Source: Paragorgia papillata
Lineage: Eukaryota > Cnidaria > Anthozoa > Scleralcyonacea > Coralliidae
DNA: 64,000 bases
Reading direction: 5' to 3'
NCBI GenBank assembly: GCA_035771165.1
Contig: JAWNZC010000218.1
Location: 372,001 to 436,000 of the forward strand
Below, in pieces: positions 12,576-27,947 of this stretch; position 1 is the stretch's first letter; the number at the start of each line of letters is the position of its first letter. Made by a program: the position numbers and the translations under genes. The notes beneath the pieces are model-generated. The model was not told the origin of the DNA. It ran no database searches and saw only the letters and a list, made by a program, of their open reading frames with translations.

Positions 12576-15127
12576 TATACCACTCTGGGGACTTATACTA
12601 GATTAAAGAGCATGAAATTCTGTGTAACATATGTAAATTTAAAAAAATCGTATAGGGGACTTATACTAGATTAAAGAGCATGAAATTCTGTGTAACATAT
12701 GTAAATTAAAAAAAATCGTATAGAATAGCGGCTGAGAAAATTGTGTTTATATCTGATGTAATATGATATATACAACATAACCTCCGTCAGTCGTATTAAT
12801 AACGCCGCGGCGCAATTTGTTTAAAGCTTGCCTGCGTCGTTCATGGGTCTATGCCACTCTGGTGACTTATAGTAGATTAAAGAGCATGAAATTCTGTATA
12901 ACATATGTAAATTAAAAAAAATCGTATAGAATAGCGGCTGAGAAAATTGTGTTTATATCTGATGTAATATGATATATACAACATAACCTCCGTCAGTCGT
13001 ATTAATAACGCCGCGGCGCAATTTGTTTAAAGCTTGCCTGCGTCGTTCATGGGTCTATGCCACTCTGGTGACTTATAGTAGATTAAAGAGCATGAAATTC
13101 TGTATAACATATGTAAATTTTAAAAAATCGTATAGAATAGCGGCTGAGAATTTTGTGTTTATATCTGATGTAATAAGAAATATACAACATAACCGCCGTC
13201 AGTCGTATTAATAACGCCGCGCCGCAATTTGTTTAAAGCTTGCCTGCGCCGTTCATGGGTCTATGCCACTCTGGGGACTTATACTAGATTAAAGAGCATG
13301 AAATTCTGTATAACATATGTAAATTTAAAAAAATCGTATAAAATAGCGGCTGAGAAAATTTTACTTTTTGTGAGGAAATCTGAAATATACAACATAACAT
13401 GCGTCAGTCGTATTAATAACGCCGCGCCGCAATTTGTTTAAAGGTTGCCTGCGTCGTTCATGGGTCTATGCCACTCTGGGGACTTATACTAGATTAAAGA
13501 GCATGAAATTCTGTATAACATATGTAAATTAAAAAAAATCGTATAGAATAGCGGCTGAGAAATTTGTGTTTATATCGCATGTAATAAGAAATATACCACA
13601 TAATCCCCGTCAGCCGTATTAATGACGCCGCGCCGCAATTTGTTTAAAGCTTGCCTGCGTCGTTCATGGGTCTATGCCACTCCGGTGACTTATACTAGAT
13701 TAAAGAGCATGAAATTCTGTATAACATGTAAATTTTAAAAAATCGGATACAATAGCGGCTGAGAAAATTTTACCTTTTCTGAGGAAATCTAAAATATACA
13801 ACATAACCGCCGTCAGTTGTATTAATAACGCCGCGCCGAAATTTGTTTAAAGCTTGCCTGCGTCGTTCATGGGTCTATGCCACTCTGGTGACTTATAGTA
13901 GATTAAAGAGCATGAAATTCTGTATAACATATGTAAATTTAAAAAAATCGTATAGAATAGCGGCTGAGAATTTTGTGTTTATATCTGATGTAATAAGAAA
14001 TATACAACATAACCGCCGTCAGTCGTATTAATAACGCCGCGCCGCAATTTGTTTAAAGCTTGCCTGCGCCGTTCATGGGTCTATGCCACTCTGGGGACTT
14101 ATACTAGATTAAAGAGCATGAAATTCTGTATAACATATGTAAATTTAAAAAAATCGTATAAAATAGCGGCTGAGAAAATTTTACTTTTTGTGAGGAAATC
14201 TGAAATATACAACATAACATGCGTCAGTCGTATTAATAACGCCGCGCCGCAATTTGTTTAAAGGTTGCCTGCGTCGTTCATGGGTCTATGCCACTCTGGG
14301 GACTTATACTAGATTAAAGAGCATGAAATTCTGTATAACATATGTAAATTAAAAAAAATCGTATAGAATAGCGGCTGAGAAATTTGTGTTTATATCGCAT
14401 GTAATAAGAAATATACCACATAATCCCCGTCAGCCGTATTAATGACGCCGCGCCGCAATTTGTTTAAAGCTTGCCTGCGTCGTTCATGGGTCTATGCCAC
14501 TCCGGTGACTTATACTAGATTAAAGAGCATGAAATTCTGTATAACATGTAAATTTTAAAAAATCGGATACAATAGCGGCTGAGAAAATTTTACCTTTTCT
14601 GAGGAAATCTAAAATATACAACATAACCGCCGTCAGTTGTATTAATAACGCCGCGCCGAAATTTGTTTAAAGCTTGCCTGCGTCGTTCATGGGTCTATAC
14701 CACTCTGGGGACTTATACTAGATTAAAGAGCATGAAATTCTGTGTAACATATGTAAATTAAAAAAAATCGTATAGAATAGCGGCTGAGAAAATTGGGTTT
14801 ATATCTGATGAAATCTGAAATATACAACATAACATCCGTCAGTCGTATTAATATTCAATTTGTTTAAAGCTTGCCTGCGTCGTTCATGGGTGTATGCCAC
14901 TCTGGAAACTTATAGTAGATTAAAGAGCATGAAATTCTGTACAAGATATGTTAATTTGGAGAAATCCTATAGAATAGCGCCTGAGAAAATTGTGTTTTTG
15001 TATGATATTCTGTAATAGCGACCACCTGATGAGTGTGGAGATAACTTCGCAATATGATGTGATAATTGAATCGACGGCCGAATCGAAGGCTGAATCGAAG
15101 GCTGAATGTGGTGCATAGTTCACAGTG
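12576..15127 (+). repeat. ~205-bp satellite array 2 (continuation of array 1)
   Basis: About 12 copies. The array resumes in the middle of the unit that the Harbinger element interrupted, so arrays 1 and 2 were one. An ~820-bp four-unit block is duplicated: units starting near 13023 and 13229 recur near 13843 and 14049. The last units, from about 14,790, are degenerate. The array then gives way to a terminal module at 14,985-15,127. Confidence 0.96.
14985..15127 (+). repeat. Terminal module of satellite array, right end
   Basis: After the last partial satellite unit comes a non-satellite stretch with GCGACCACCTGATGA, then direct repeats of GAATCGAAGGCT, then GTGGTGCATAGTTCACAGTG. The whole module recurs in inverted orientation at 41,931-42,075, where the LINE fragment ends. 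Both copies end at the same CACTGTG (read inward), and homology stops within a few bases outside it. This behaves like the end of a mobile element. CACTG ends with short subterminal repeats resemble CACTA-type termini. Confidence 0.7.
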
Positions 15128-15206
15128 GTGAAAAAATAAGTAGGTTTACATGTAAATTATACTTCAACCTAATAAATTTTAGAGGCAGGCACTGTCATTT
15201 TTTTTT

Positions 15207-17680
15207 TTATTTTATCCCTGTACCTTTATTACAGCCACTTCCAACACAACTGTCATCATCAGAATGAGATTCATTTGCTTGGTCCCAAGAAGCAAATGAG
15301 GGTAATGTTGGCAACTGACTTGAACTTTCTGAACTACTTTGATCTTCATGTTCATCAGTTTCTTCAGTTGAGGAAGGAATCTATTTTACAAAGAACATCA
15401 ATGACATGGTTGTAGTTTACAAACAAATAATAAACTTCATATATGCCCCCTTTCAATTAAAACATGGTTGTCTGCCTTTTACATCAAATAAATTTTCCAT
15501 GCAAATTATGAAAAATGACTTTTCTATTACCAGTAACAAGAGAATAAAACAAAAGTAAACTTACAGTTACAGTAGTTTCACTTTTTTTAATGTCAGTACT
15601 TAGTTCTTCTCTTTTAATTCTCTTTATCGTTCGCTTGTCAATCTGGAATATATATATTAGTATTTATAGTTAGAATATATATTTTATTGTTACTGTAGTG
15701 CAGAATATTTTATTACTATATTATTATTTTTATAATTTATATATACTCACTAGACAGAGTAAAATACTATAATATGTGGGCATGAAATCGTTACATATCA
15801 AACGTACTATATATATAATATGCAAAGTGCAAACATTTTATTTGAAATAATCTTTTTACAGTGCCAAGTTTGACGTATTAACAGGCACAGCAGTAAGTTG
15901 AGTGGGAGCAAAAAGTGCAAAAAATGGCTATAAAAAAGGCCATCGTATTTGTTTGTAATTCAACATTTACAGGTTTGTTTTAAGCTATGATTGACTTTTA
16001 TGCCTACCCTAAGCATCCAGGATGTTAATATGGAGAGAAAAAACCTTTTAAAAAAAATTGTTTTGGGGGGCATGCTCTGGGGCCACCAGTAAATTTTGAA
16101 AGATTCCAAGTAAAAGTGGCAGGCTGGCAGCATGTGATCATGATATACAGTGTAAAGTCCTGTACACAATTTCTCATCAGTAAACTTAGACCCATAGCCA
16201 CTAGTAAATTCATAATGGTACAAAGCTCTCACCGATGTATAGTCATGTCCTTTTCTTATGCTGCGGCGTCTTTCATTCATTCATTACATCTATAATGTGC
16301 TGTCGAATTGCAGCTTTATCAAATCCAACAGGTTGAAAAACACAGTAATCCAATTCTTCAACAATAGAGTCTAATTGGACAGTTTCTTCTTTATTTTTTC
16401 TAAATATAGGAATATTGTTGCCAGGCCATTTTTCTATGGCTGCTGCTCTAACAGCTTTTTTCCTAAAATAATTTAAATAAAAGACCAGGTTTAGATATTT
16501 GTGTTTGAGTTCCTGACAGTAGTCAACAGTAGGTTATAAATTAAGTTAAATTTTGTTTTGGCAGGATCCTTTTCCACCACTTAAATCCATCTTAGCCTTT
16601 TGACTTTTATTTTTCAGTCTTTTCAATTCTTTCTTAGGCTTTTGTATATTTCCAGTATTTAAAAGACTGAATAATATCGATTGTTGGAAAATTTTGCATA
16701 ATTCTGTACTCGTTAAAAGGGTCTATATTTGTGACTTCACATTACAGTATATTGCACTTTATTACAGTAATTTTTTGCCACAAAGAGAGAGGGGGGTCTT
16801 TTAAAGAGAGTAGGCTTATAATTTAGAAGGGGTGTATGTATTAATTTTTCATGTCAGAGTTCTAAAGAAAAAACCCTGAAATCTAAAACAAACTGTAACA
16901 GGAGTTATATTAACAGGTTTATATTACAGACAGGAAATACATGTTTTAGGCCCCCAATTTCAACTTAATTATTCGGCATAAAAATAAAAACTACAGATAA
17001 TATAATAAATAAACCAACACTAGAACTAAAAACCAAGACTCCAACACCGTCGGCACATTAAATTATTTGTCATTAAATGTTTATCATTGTGAATTTGACT
17101 TGCAACAATTATGCATGTCCCCTTGTACAACAGTAGTATTTCAATAATATAAAAATACAGACTATTACTCACTTCGCGTTATATAGCCGTTGGTTAACTT
17201 CTCCACATTCTTTTCTTTCCTTTTTCGACGGTTTCTTACGAGCAATCATAATCGTTGCAGGGCTCTCTGTCTCCTTCTGGTTCGAATTCATTTGCGAAAT
17301 GACCAGACGCTGCAATTTAAGTTGGGCGCCCACAGTGACCAGTCCACAATTCCCAAGCTGTTGTGGAGTACCTTTGGTCGCAAGTACTTCAAGGGCAAAC
17401 CCATCAATCTGTTGCTCTGCAAGTGTAGAAACAGTAATTTATGAAACAATTGAAATTCTGAAGTTAAGTGACCCATGACGGCATATATATGTAAATAAGC
17501 TAGAGAGAGCGAAAGACAAATAAGCTAGAAGTCGAATGGCCGACTCTGACATGTCATGCACTCATAAGTAAAAACAATACATGATTGTATACCGGCACAT
17601 TTGGTAGCAATACTTTCATTGAAATGTCTTGTTAACCACTCTGAAACGTCGTCCTCGTTCATTTCATGAAAGTTCACCAT
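15207..17680 (-). CDS. SAM-domain protein gene of the CACTA-like locus, frameshifted
   Basis: Exon 1 is 17680-17593 and exon 2 is 17416-17173; both have clean GT-AG borders and compatible phase. Together they encode a SAM domain: DDVSEWLTRHF, then QQIDGFALEVL and VTVGAQLKLQRL. A basic tail follows. Exon 3 starts at 16462 and encodes AIEKWPGNNIPIF. A 4-bp ATGA duplication then brings a TGA at 16275-16273; without it the frame continues as MNERRRSIRKGHDYTS. Later exons at 15642-15565 and 15380-15207 (acidic, serine-rich, TAA at 15209-15207) have good splice sites. The join between about 16,160 and 15,642 is unresolved. Starting head-to-head with the transposase gene, it is probably the second gene of the same transposon. 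Confidence 0.6.
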
Positions 17681-17968
17681 ACTTTAATAATCAAACGATA
17701 CTAACTTCTATAAATTGATGCTTCTTCTTCGATCGTCTCAACTTCTCGTGGTTTGGCGCCTTTTAGTTCTGTTCACGTGATAACAAGTCAAGATGTGATT
17801 GGTCTTCTTCACTAAAGCGCGGGATAGTTCGAAATTGTGTAGTCATGTGATATACCACGGAAATGCGATTGCCAACATATTCAGTGAGCTTTTTTTATCT
17901 TTTTCAATTTATGGAATAATTATTTTTTACCAATTAATTATTTTTTTACTAATCATTCACAACTGAGA
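17681..17968. promoter_or_regulatory. Shared intergenic region between divergent genes
   Basis: Only 288 bp separate the ATG of the SAM-domain gene (17680, minus) from the first ATG of the CACTA transposase gene (17969, plus). The region must hold the start sites of both unless distant non-coding exons exist. It is GC-moderate on the left, with GTTCACGTGATAAC near 17770, and AT-rich on the right. I cannot identify a core promoter with confidence. Confidence 0.4.
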
Positions 17969-23092
<5,124 letters not shown>

Positions 23093-23440
23093 ATTGTCTG
23101 AATGATTAATTATATAAAGTACAGTATAAATTTACTACCCAGATAATAAGATCCCCTACTGGACATTAAACTGGATAGTTATTAAGTAAGTGTTGACCAA
23201 CACCTGTAACTGATAATCATTTCAGAAAGTAAGCTTGTACAGTATTCTGTAACTTAAAGTTTACCCTTGTTTGAAATAGAGTTCTTGTTTTATTTATGTT
23301 CATTTTTTCATTTATGCCAAAACAAATTGCAACTGCATGAAGGTGTATTATTTTGTAGGATTTGGTAAACTAGCTACAATGTATTTTTATTCGTGTTACA
23401 TGCATGAGTTTTGTAAACACATTAATTTGTAATGGTTTCG
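23093..23440. other. Downstream non-coding region of the CACTA-like gene
   Basis: AT-rich sequence with no coding frame follows the stop at 23092. I searched by eye for a CACTA/CACTG-type right terminus here and through 25.4 kb and did not find one that pairs with a left terminus near 15.1-15.2 kb. Confidence 0.4.
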
Positions 23441-24140
23441 AAAAATCTGTGATGGGCTTTATTAAGCTCACAATGGGTTTTGTAATTCAGGCTGTAGTGG
23501 GTTTTGTAAATTCCTTTAATGGTTTTGTAAACCCTATAATGGGTTTTGTAAACCCTATAATGGTTTTGTAAACCTTATAATAGATTTATTGACACTATAA
23601 TGGGTTTTGTAAATTCCTATAATGGATTTTGTAAACCATATAATGGATTTTTTCACACTATAATGGGTTTTTCAAATCCAGTTATGGATTTTGTAAACCC
23701 TGTAATGGGTTTTGTGAATTCCTATAATGGGTTTGGTAAACCTTATAATGGATATTTGGACACTGTAATGGGTTTTGCAAATCCAATGATGGATTTTGCA
23801 AATCCAGTTATGGATTTTGTAAACCCTGTAATGGGTTTTGTAAATTCCTATAATGGATTTGGTAAACCTTATAATGGATTTTTTAACACTATGATGGGTT
23901 TTGTTAATCCAATGATGGGTTTTGCAAATCCAGTTATGGATTTTGTAAATCCATGAATGGGTTTTGTAAAACCCATGATGGGTTTTGTAACCCATGATGG
24001 GTTTTGTAAGACAACTATGGGTAATAAATAGGATTATAGAAACCCATGATGGGTTTTGTAAAACCCATTATGGAGTTTGTAAAACCCATGATGGGTTTTG
24101 TAAAACCCATGATGGATTTTGTAAAATACAATAATGGTTT
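23441..24140 (+). repeat. ~21-bp minisatellite, ATGGGTTTTGTAAA motif
   Basis: About 30 irregular copies of a unit of roughly 18-24 bp centred on ATAATGGGTTTTGTAAACC, with variants CATGATGGG, TTATGGATT and AATTCC. The first part is divergent and the last 200 bp more uniform. Open frames exist on both strands only because much of the tract keeps a multiple-of-three period; they are not genes. Confidence 0.92.
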
Positions 24141-24207
24141 TCGAAAATTTTCCCCTGTGTAATATGCTAATGAGGTACACGACATAAGTCAAATGGCATC
24201 GTGCCAG

Positions 24208-24586
24208 ATATCTTTAAAAGTAACCAATGAAATCACTTGAAACTTTGCATGTGAATACATACCACTAAACCAAAGAAAATTAATCAACTTGTCACCATAG
24301 TAACAGATTAGTTCCCAGGCCTCTTAGTACCTAAATCAAAATTATTTTATTTTTCATGTGGAGAACATTTTGCGCTTGAGTTTCACAAATTTTACATAGG
24401 ACCCAAGTTTGAAATTTTCAACGTTGCATGCCATACCATAAATAATTTCTAATATGGAATTTCTACTAAGAGGCCTGATAAATAATCTGTTACTATGGTG
24501 ACAATATAACTTTACGTTCTTTTTGGTTTAGTGATATGCATTCGCTTGCTGTTTCAATTGATTTTAGTGGATACTTTTGAAGATAT
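24208..24586. mobile_element. Inverted-repeat element (~380 bp)
   Basis: The left arm (about 24208-24330) and right arm (about 24450-24586) are reverse complements at most positions. Shared blocks are CACTAAACCAAA, TGTCACCATAGTAACAGATTA and CAGGCCTCTTAGTA. The outer ends read ATATCTT...AGATAT. There is no coding content; it looks like an old MITE. Confidence 0.7.
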
Positions 24587-24688
24587 ACACAACCTTGGAC
24601 TTCTATCTCTACTTCTCGTTTGGAGATGCTAGAAGCGTACTTTACCTGAGATACGTTGCCAGGCAGGGTGGTCCTGTGAATTGGCCAA

Positions 24689-24960
24689 GTTTGTAGGTTT
24701 ATATAGTAATATACGTATATTAATTATACCTACAAACTGGGCATACAATGTCGTACAGTAATACCATGATCACCTCAGTTTCTTTTGTTCTTACTGGAAA
24801 TACAGGGGGAATTTCTAATTTTGCCCTACAATAAGGCAATTTAATGCAAATTTCTAATTTTTCTCTAATTAGCATGCATGAACAAACATCCAAACAATAC
24901 TCTTACACAACAAAGAAATGTTTTAAGTTAAACATATTACCCCAGTGATCATGGTATTAC
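24689..24960. repeat. Two further inverted repeats
   Basis: GTTTGTAGGT (24689-24698) pairs with ACCTACAAAC (24728-24737) around an AT-rich loop. GTAATACCATGATCAC (24758-24773) pairs with its exact reverse complement at 24945-24960. Just after it, AACATGTCAT and ATGACATGTT form a small hairpin near 24963-24987. The ~200-bp unit bounded by the second pair could be another small non-autonomous element. Confidence 0.55.
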
Positions 24961-24987
24961 AAAACATGTCATGGTAAATGACATGTT

Positions 24988-25423
24988 GGGAATTTAGTGA
25001 TTAAATGTAATGTCCCCTCAAGCCTGGGGGGGGGGGGGGGATTGAGAAAGACGCTAGGGCTGCGCCTCGGAATTTCCACAAATCCTCCCTTGGCTTTCGG
25101 GGACTTTTAATTACTAATTTCCCTCATGTCGTGGTATATACCTGTGAATATATAATGAGCAATAGAATTAATCCAACTCCTTTGTTCTTTTGGGATGTAG
25201 TGGATATACATCCCTACAAAGAACAAAGAAAACTGACTCAACTATTAAATAATAGTTCCATAAGGGCCTCACCCCATCTTGGCTATGCCACTGAGTGTGA
25301 ATATCCAACTTTAAAATAACATCCAACTTTAAAATAACATGCAACTTTAAAATCAACTTTACAAAGCAAATATTACAATTTGGCCAGGAGGCATGTTAGA
25401 GTATAATTATATTAACTGATATA
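24988..25423. other. Non-coding spacer
   Basis: It contains a poly-G run near 25028-25040, a near-palindrome GGGATGTAGTGGATATACATCCC spread over about 25191-25213, and three short copies of a CCAACTTTAAAATAACAT motif at about 25305-25350. No gene is seen. Confidence 0.4.
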
Positions 25424-27000
25424 TTAAAGGTCTATATTAACAGCTGGAAACATATTTAGGGTTTCAACACACTGCAAGTAAAGCTCCTTCCCACTGTTCC
25501 CATCATTAGACAAGGGATCTGGAAGCAGAGTGATCTGCTCATCTGTCAAATTAAATGTTGGTGAAGAAACCTGTATTTGGTAATCTTGGTCTTCAATTGC
25601 CAGAACACTGTCTGGGTCTATACCAAAATGTTCAATTTCTGCTTCCCTCAGTGCTGTGTGTCCGGAATGCATGTTTTCCAGCATTCCCATCTCCCACATT
25701 TGTAGTGGTGACAGGTTCCTTTCAGTAGACACAGGTCGATTATTCAGTTGCCCAACAAGTTCTTGCAGAGAATTTTCAATTCTTGGAATGTAGATGTGGT
25801 GCAGGCTGAATAAGTGAATATTGTCCAACACATTTAAACAACTCTCTAGTTCCAGTTGTTCAAAAATACGAGCATAAAATACCAACACACCTGAATAAAC
25901 ATCACGGTGGGTCCTCTCAACTCTAGAGTTATGTACCGATGAACCAGTAATAATGCTACCTCTGCCTTCTCCTCGATTCTGTATCATGTATGCTGCAACA
26001 TGATAATTCTCCATACCGTAATCACTACGCACTCGTGAGGGAAGTCCCCATTTCTGTACAGCAGTTTCAAACAACATAAGAACTGTTTCTGCTTTGTTAT
26101 TGTAGCGACAAGCAGTATATAAAATAAGCCGTGTTTTCCATCAATACAGACATGGGTTATTAACTTATATCTAATTAATTTGTGCCCAGAATCTATATGC
26201 CATAGACTATTGGGCGTGGGGACATAGTACTTCCTTCGGTGAATGGTCATTCGCCAACGCAAGGCAGTCCCAACAGGATCATTGCGCCGTAAACAGTCAC
26301 TGACCCTTTGCCTTTGAATGTGCAAACCTCTGCTCCTTAAAGCCCCAATCAATCGCCTTCTTCCAATGTTAGGAGTCAGAGGTCCTGAGCTTGCACTGCT
26401 TACTATACTTCTGTAAAGATTGTCCAACTCATTGTCTGATACACTTGAGTATCCTTCAAACCTTTCACTCAAATGAAATTCTTTTCGTCGTCTCTGAATG
26501 GTCGAAACGCTCACTTGGAGAATGCTACTAATTTTCTCCCATGAAAAGAGCAAAGAACGCAAATGTTCAAGTTGATCTTTCGATATCTCGTAACATTTAC
26601 GACCAGGTCCTTCTCTTGTAGTATCCAGTGGTGCGGAATAACAAATGTCGAGTTCGTCGTCAAAATCTGTATTGTTATTGTTTTCAATCAGAACAGACAA
26701 AAGATTAATCAGCTGAGTCAATGACACCTTTAAGCTTTCCACCGGCAACTGAATATCGTTGGATGGAAGACCGGTTGGATTTATGCCACCTCTTGATATA
26801 TCATTCGAAAGTAAGGAAAGTGTTCCAGCTGCCTCTAGCAATCGATGCCTTGTCTCAATTAAAATGTCCGTCTCTAATTCCTGTTCTTCTACGCGGGTGA
26901 AAATGTTGATAACACTCTTTAAATTCTGTAGAAAAAGTGCGAAACCACCTTCGTTTCTTTCCCTTATAACTCTCCGTGTGCGACTTCGACGCACCACCAT
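25424..27000 (-). pseudogene. Integrase-type (rve) transposase, one frameshift
   Basis: I start at ATG 27000 (MVVRRSRTRR), where the protein becomes family-like; the frame is open further upstream. An N-terminal region is followed by a helix-turn-helix (VSVSTIQRRRKEFHLSERF), then a retroviral-integrase-like core. It carries D in LWHIDSGHKLIR, D in VRSDYGMENY and E in RVERTHRDV, so the DDE triad is intact. Near 26129-26140 the frame slips: the first frame ends in unrelated residues, while the adjacent frame continues family-like into LPSRVRSDYG and runs to the stop at 25424. One missing base explains it; sequencing error is possible. The type matches the integrase-core proteins common in fish and cnidarians (IS3EU- or Ginger-like). 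No element termini were identified. Confidence 0.75.
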
Positions 27001-27809
27001 CTTGAATGTTGATGCTTGGTTTACTACCCGAAAAGGATTATGGGTGGATGTTGGCAAAACAGACAAAAATAATTCACGGTACAGACAAAATTAATTGACA
27101 AGACACAGAAAATTAAATAATCGGCACAGAATTTTGACTCATTGCACATAAAAATAATTAACGGCTCAGCAAGTTATCCCTTGTTGAACAAATTAATTTA
27201 CAAGACACAAATAAGTATTTAATAGTACTATAAAATTAATTCACAATAAACAGAAAATGAATGCTGTCACGCACAGCAAATTAACACAGAAAATTAATTC
27301 TTGTACATACTATTGAAAATTAATTCCCGTACATACTAGTGAAAATTAATTCCTATACATACAAGTGAAAATTAATTCCCTTCACTAAAAATTAATTCAA
27401 AGGCAAGATAAAAAATATTATAGGTATAGAATATTAATTCCATCCATGTACAAAATTAATTAATCAACAATATAATATTAAATACTGTATTTTGACCAGA
27501 ACGGGCCTTCATATACCTCCCTTGACGGGTATTCTAATCCACCTATTTTACTTTTAATATATACTTACAAGCAAGTCTTTTTGTATAAAAGTCCAAGAAC
27601 CGACTGTCCAAAAGTCAACATTAAATATTCTGTACTGAAAACACTGGGATGCATTCGGATCACGGACTGATTAACTGATTTCATCAGCGTTTCTTTCACT
27701 CATGGTTTGAATTCCGCCATTTTGATTATTTCCAAATAATTTTCCGAAGACCTTTCCGAGGGACACACGAACGATAGGGTAGCCTCACCCTATGCTATTA
27801 AGTGCCGAC
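27001..27809. other. Non-coding region with ATTAATT-rich tandem repeats
   Basis: From about 27060 to 27480 the motif AAAATTAATTC recurs many times. At 27290-27390 there are about three copies of a ~27-bp unit (ACATACTAGTGAAAATTAATTC). The rest is unremarkable. The stretch ends at the P element's left target duplication GTGCCGAC at 27802-27809. Confidence 0.6.
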
Positions 27810-27947
27810 CACTGATCTCAAAAGAAGAAGACTGGATAGAGCAACCTATTGTTCGCGAGACCAGAAAAAGAAGCCCGCGAAATTTGACCCGCGCCATTGC
27901 TAAGGGACAAAAGTCGTAGTAAATCTGTACGTAGGTCATATAGGAAG

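Noticed and set aside
3205..14261. Repeated 62-70 residue ORFs beginning FKACLRRSW
   Set aside because: They lie inside each satellite unit and start at TTG, not ATG. They are lost or altered in many units and their frame is not kept between units (period ~205, not a multiple of 3). They are by-products of the repeat.
14920..15123. Minus-strand ORF with SAFDSAFDSAVDS repeats
   Set aside because: It is the translation of the subterminal GAATCGAAGGCT repeats and the end of the satellite.
15960..16213. Separate 106-residue minus-strand gene
   Set aside because: Its start is the continuation of the SAM-gene exon beginning at 16462, separated only by a 4-bp duplication, so it is not an independent gene. 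The tail after FTDEK is probably intron.
23600..23995. ORFs of ~110 residues on both strands rich in NPVMGFV or KTHH repeats
   Set aside because: They are produced by the ~21-bp minisatellite and have no start context or flanking exons.
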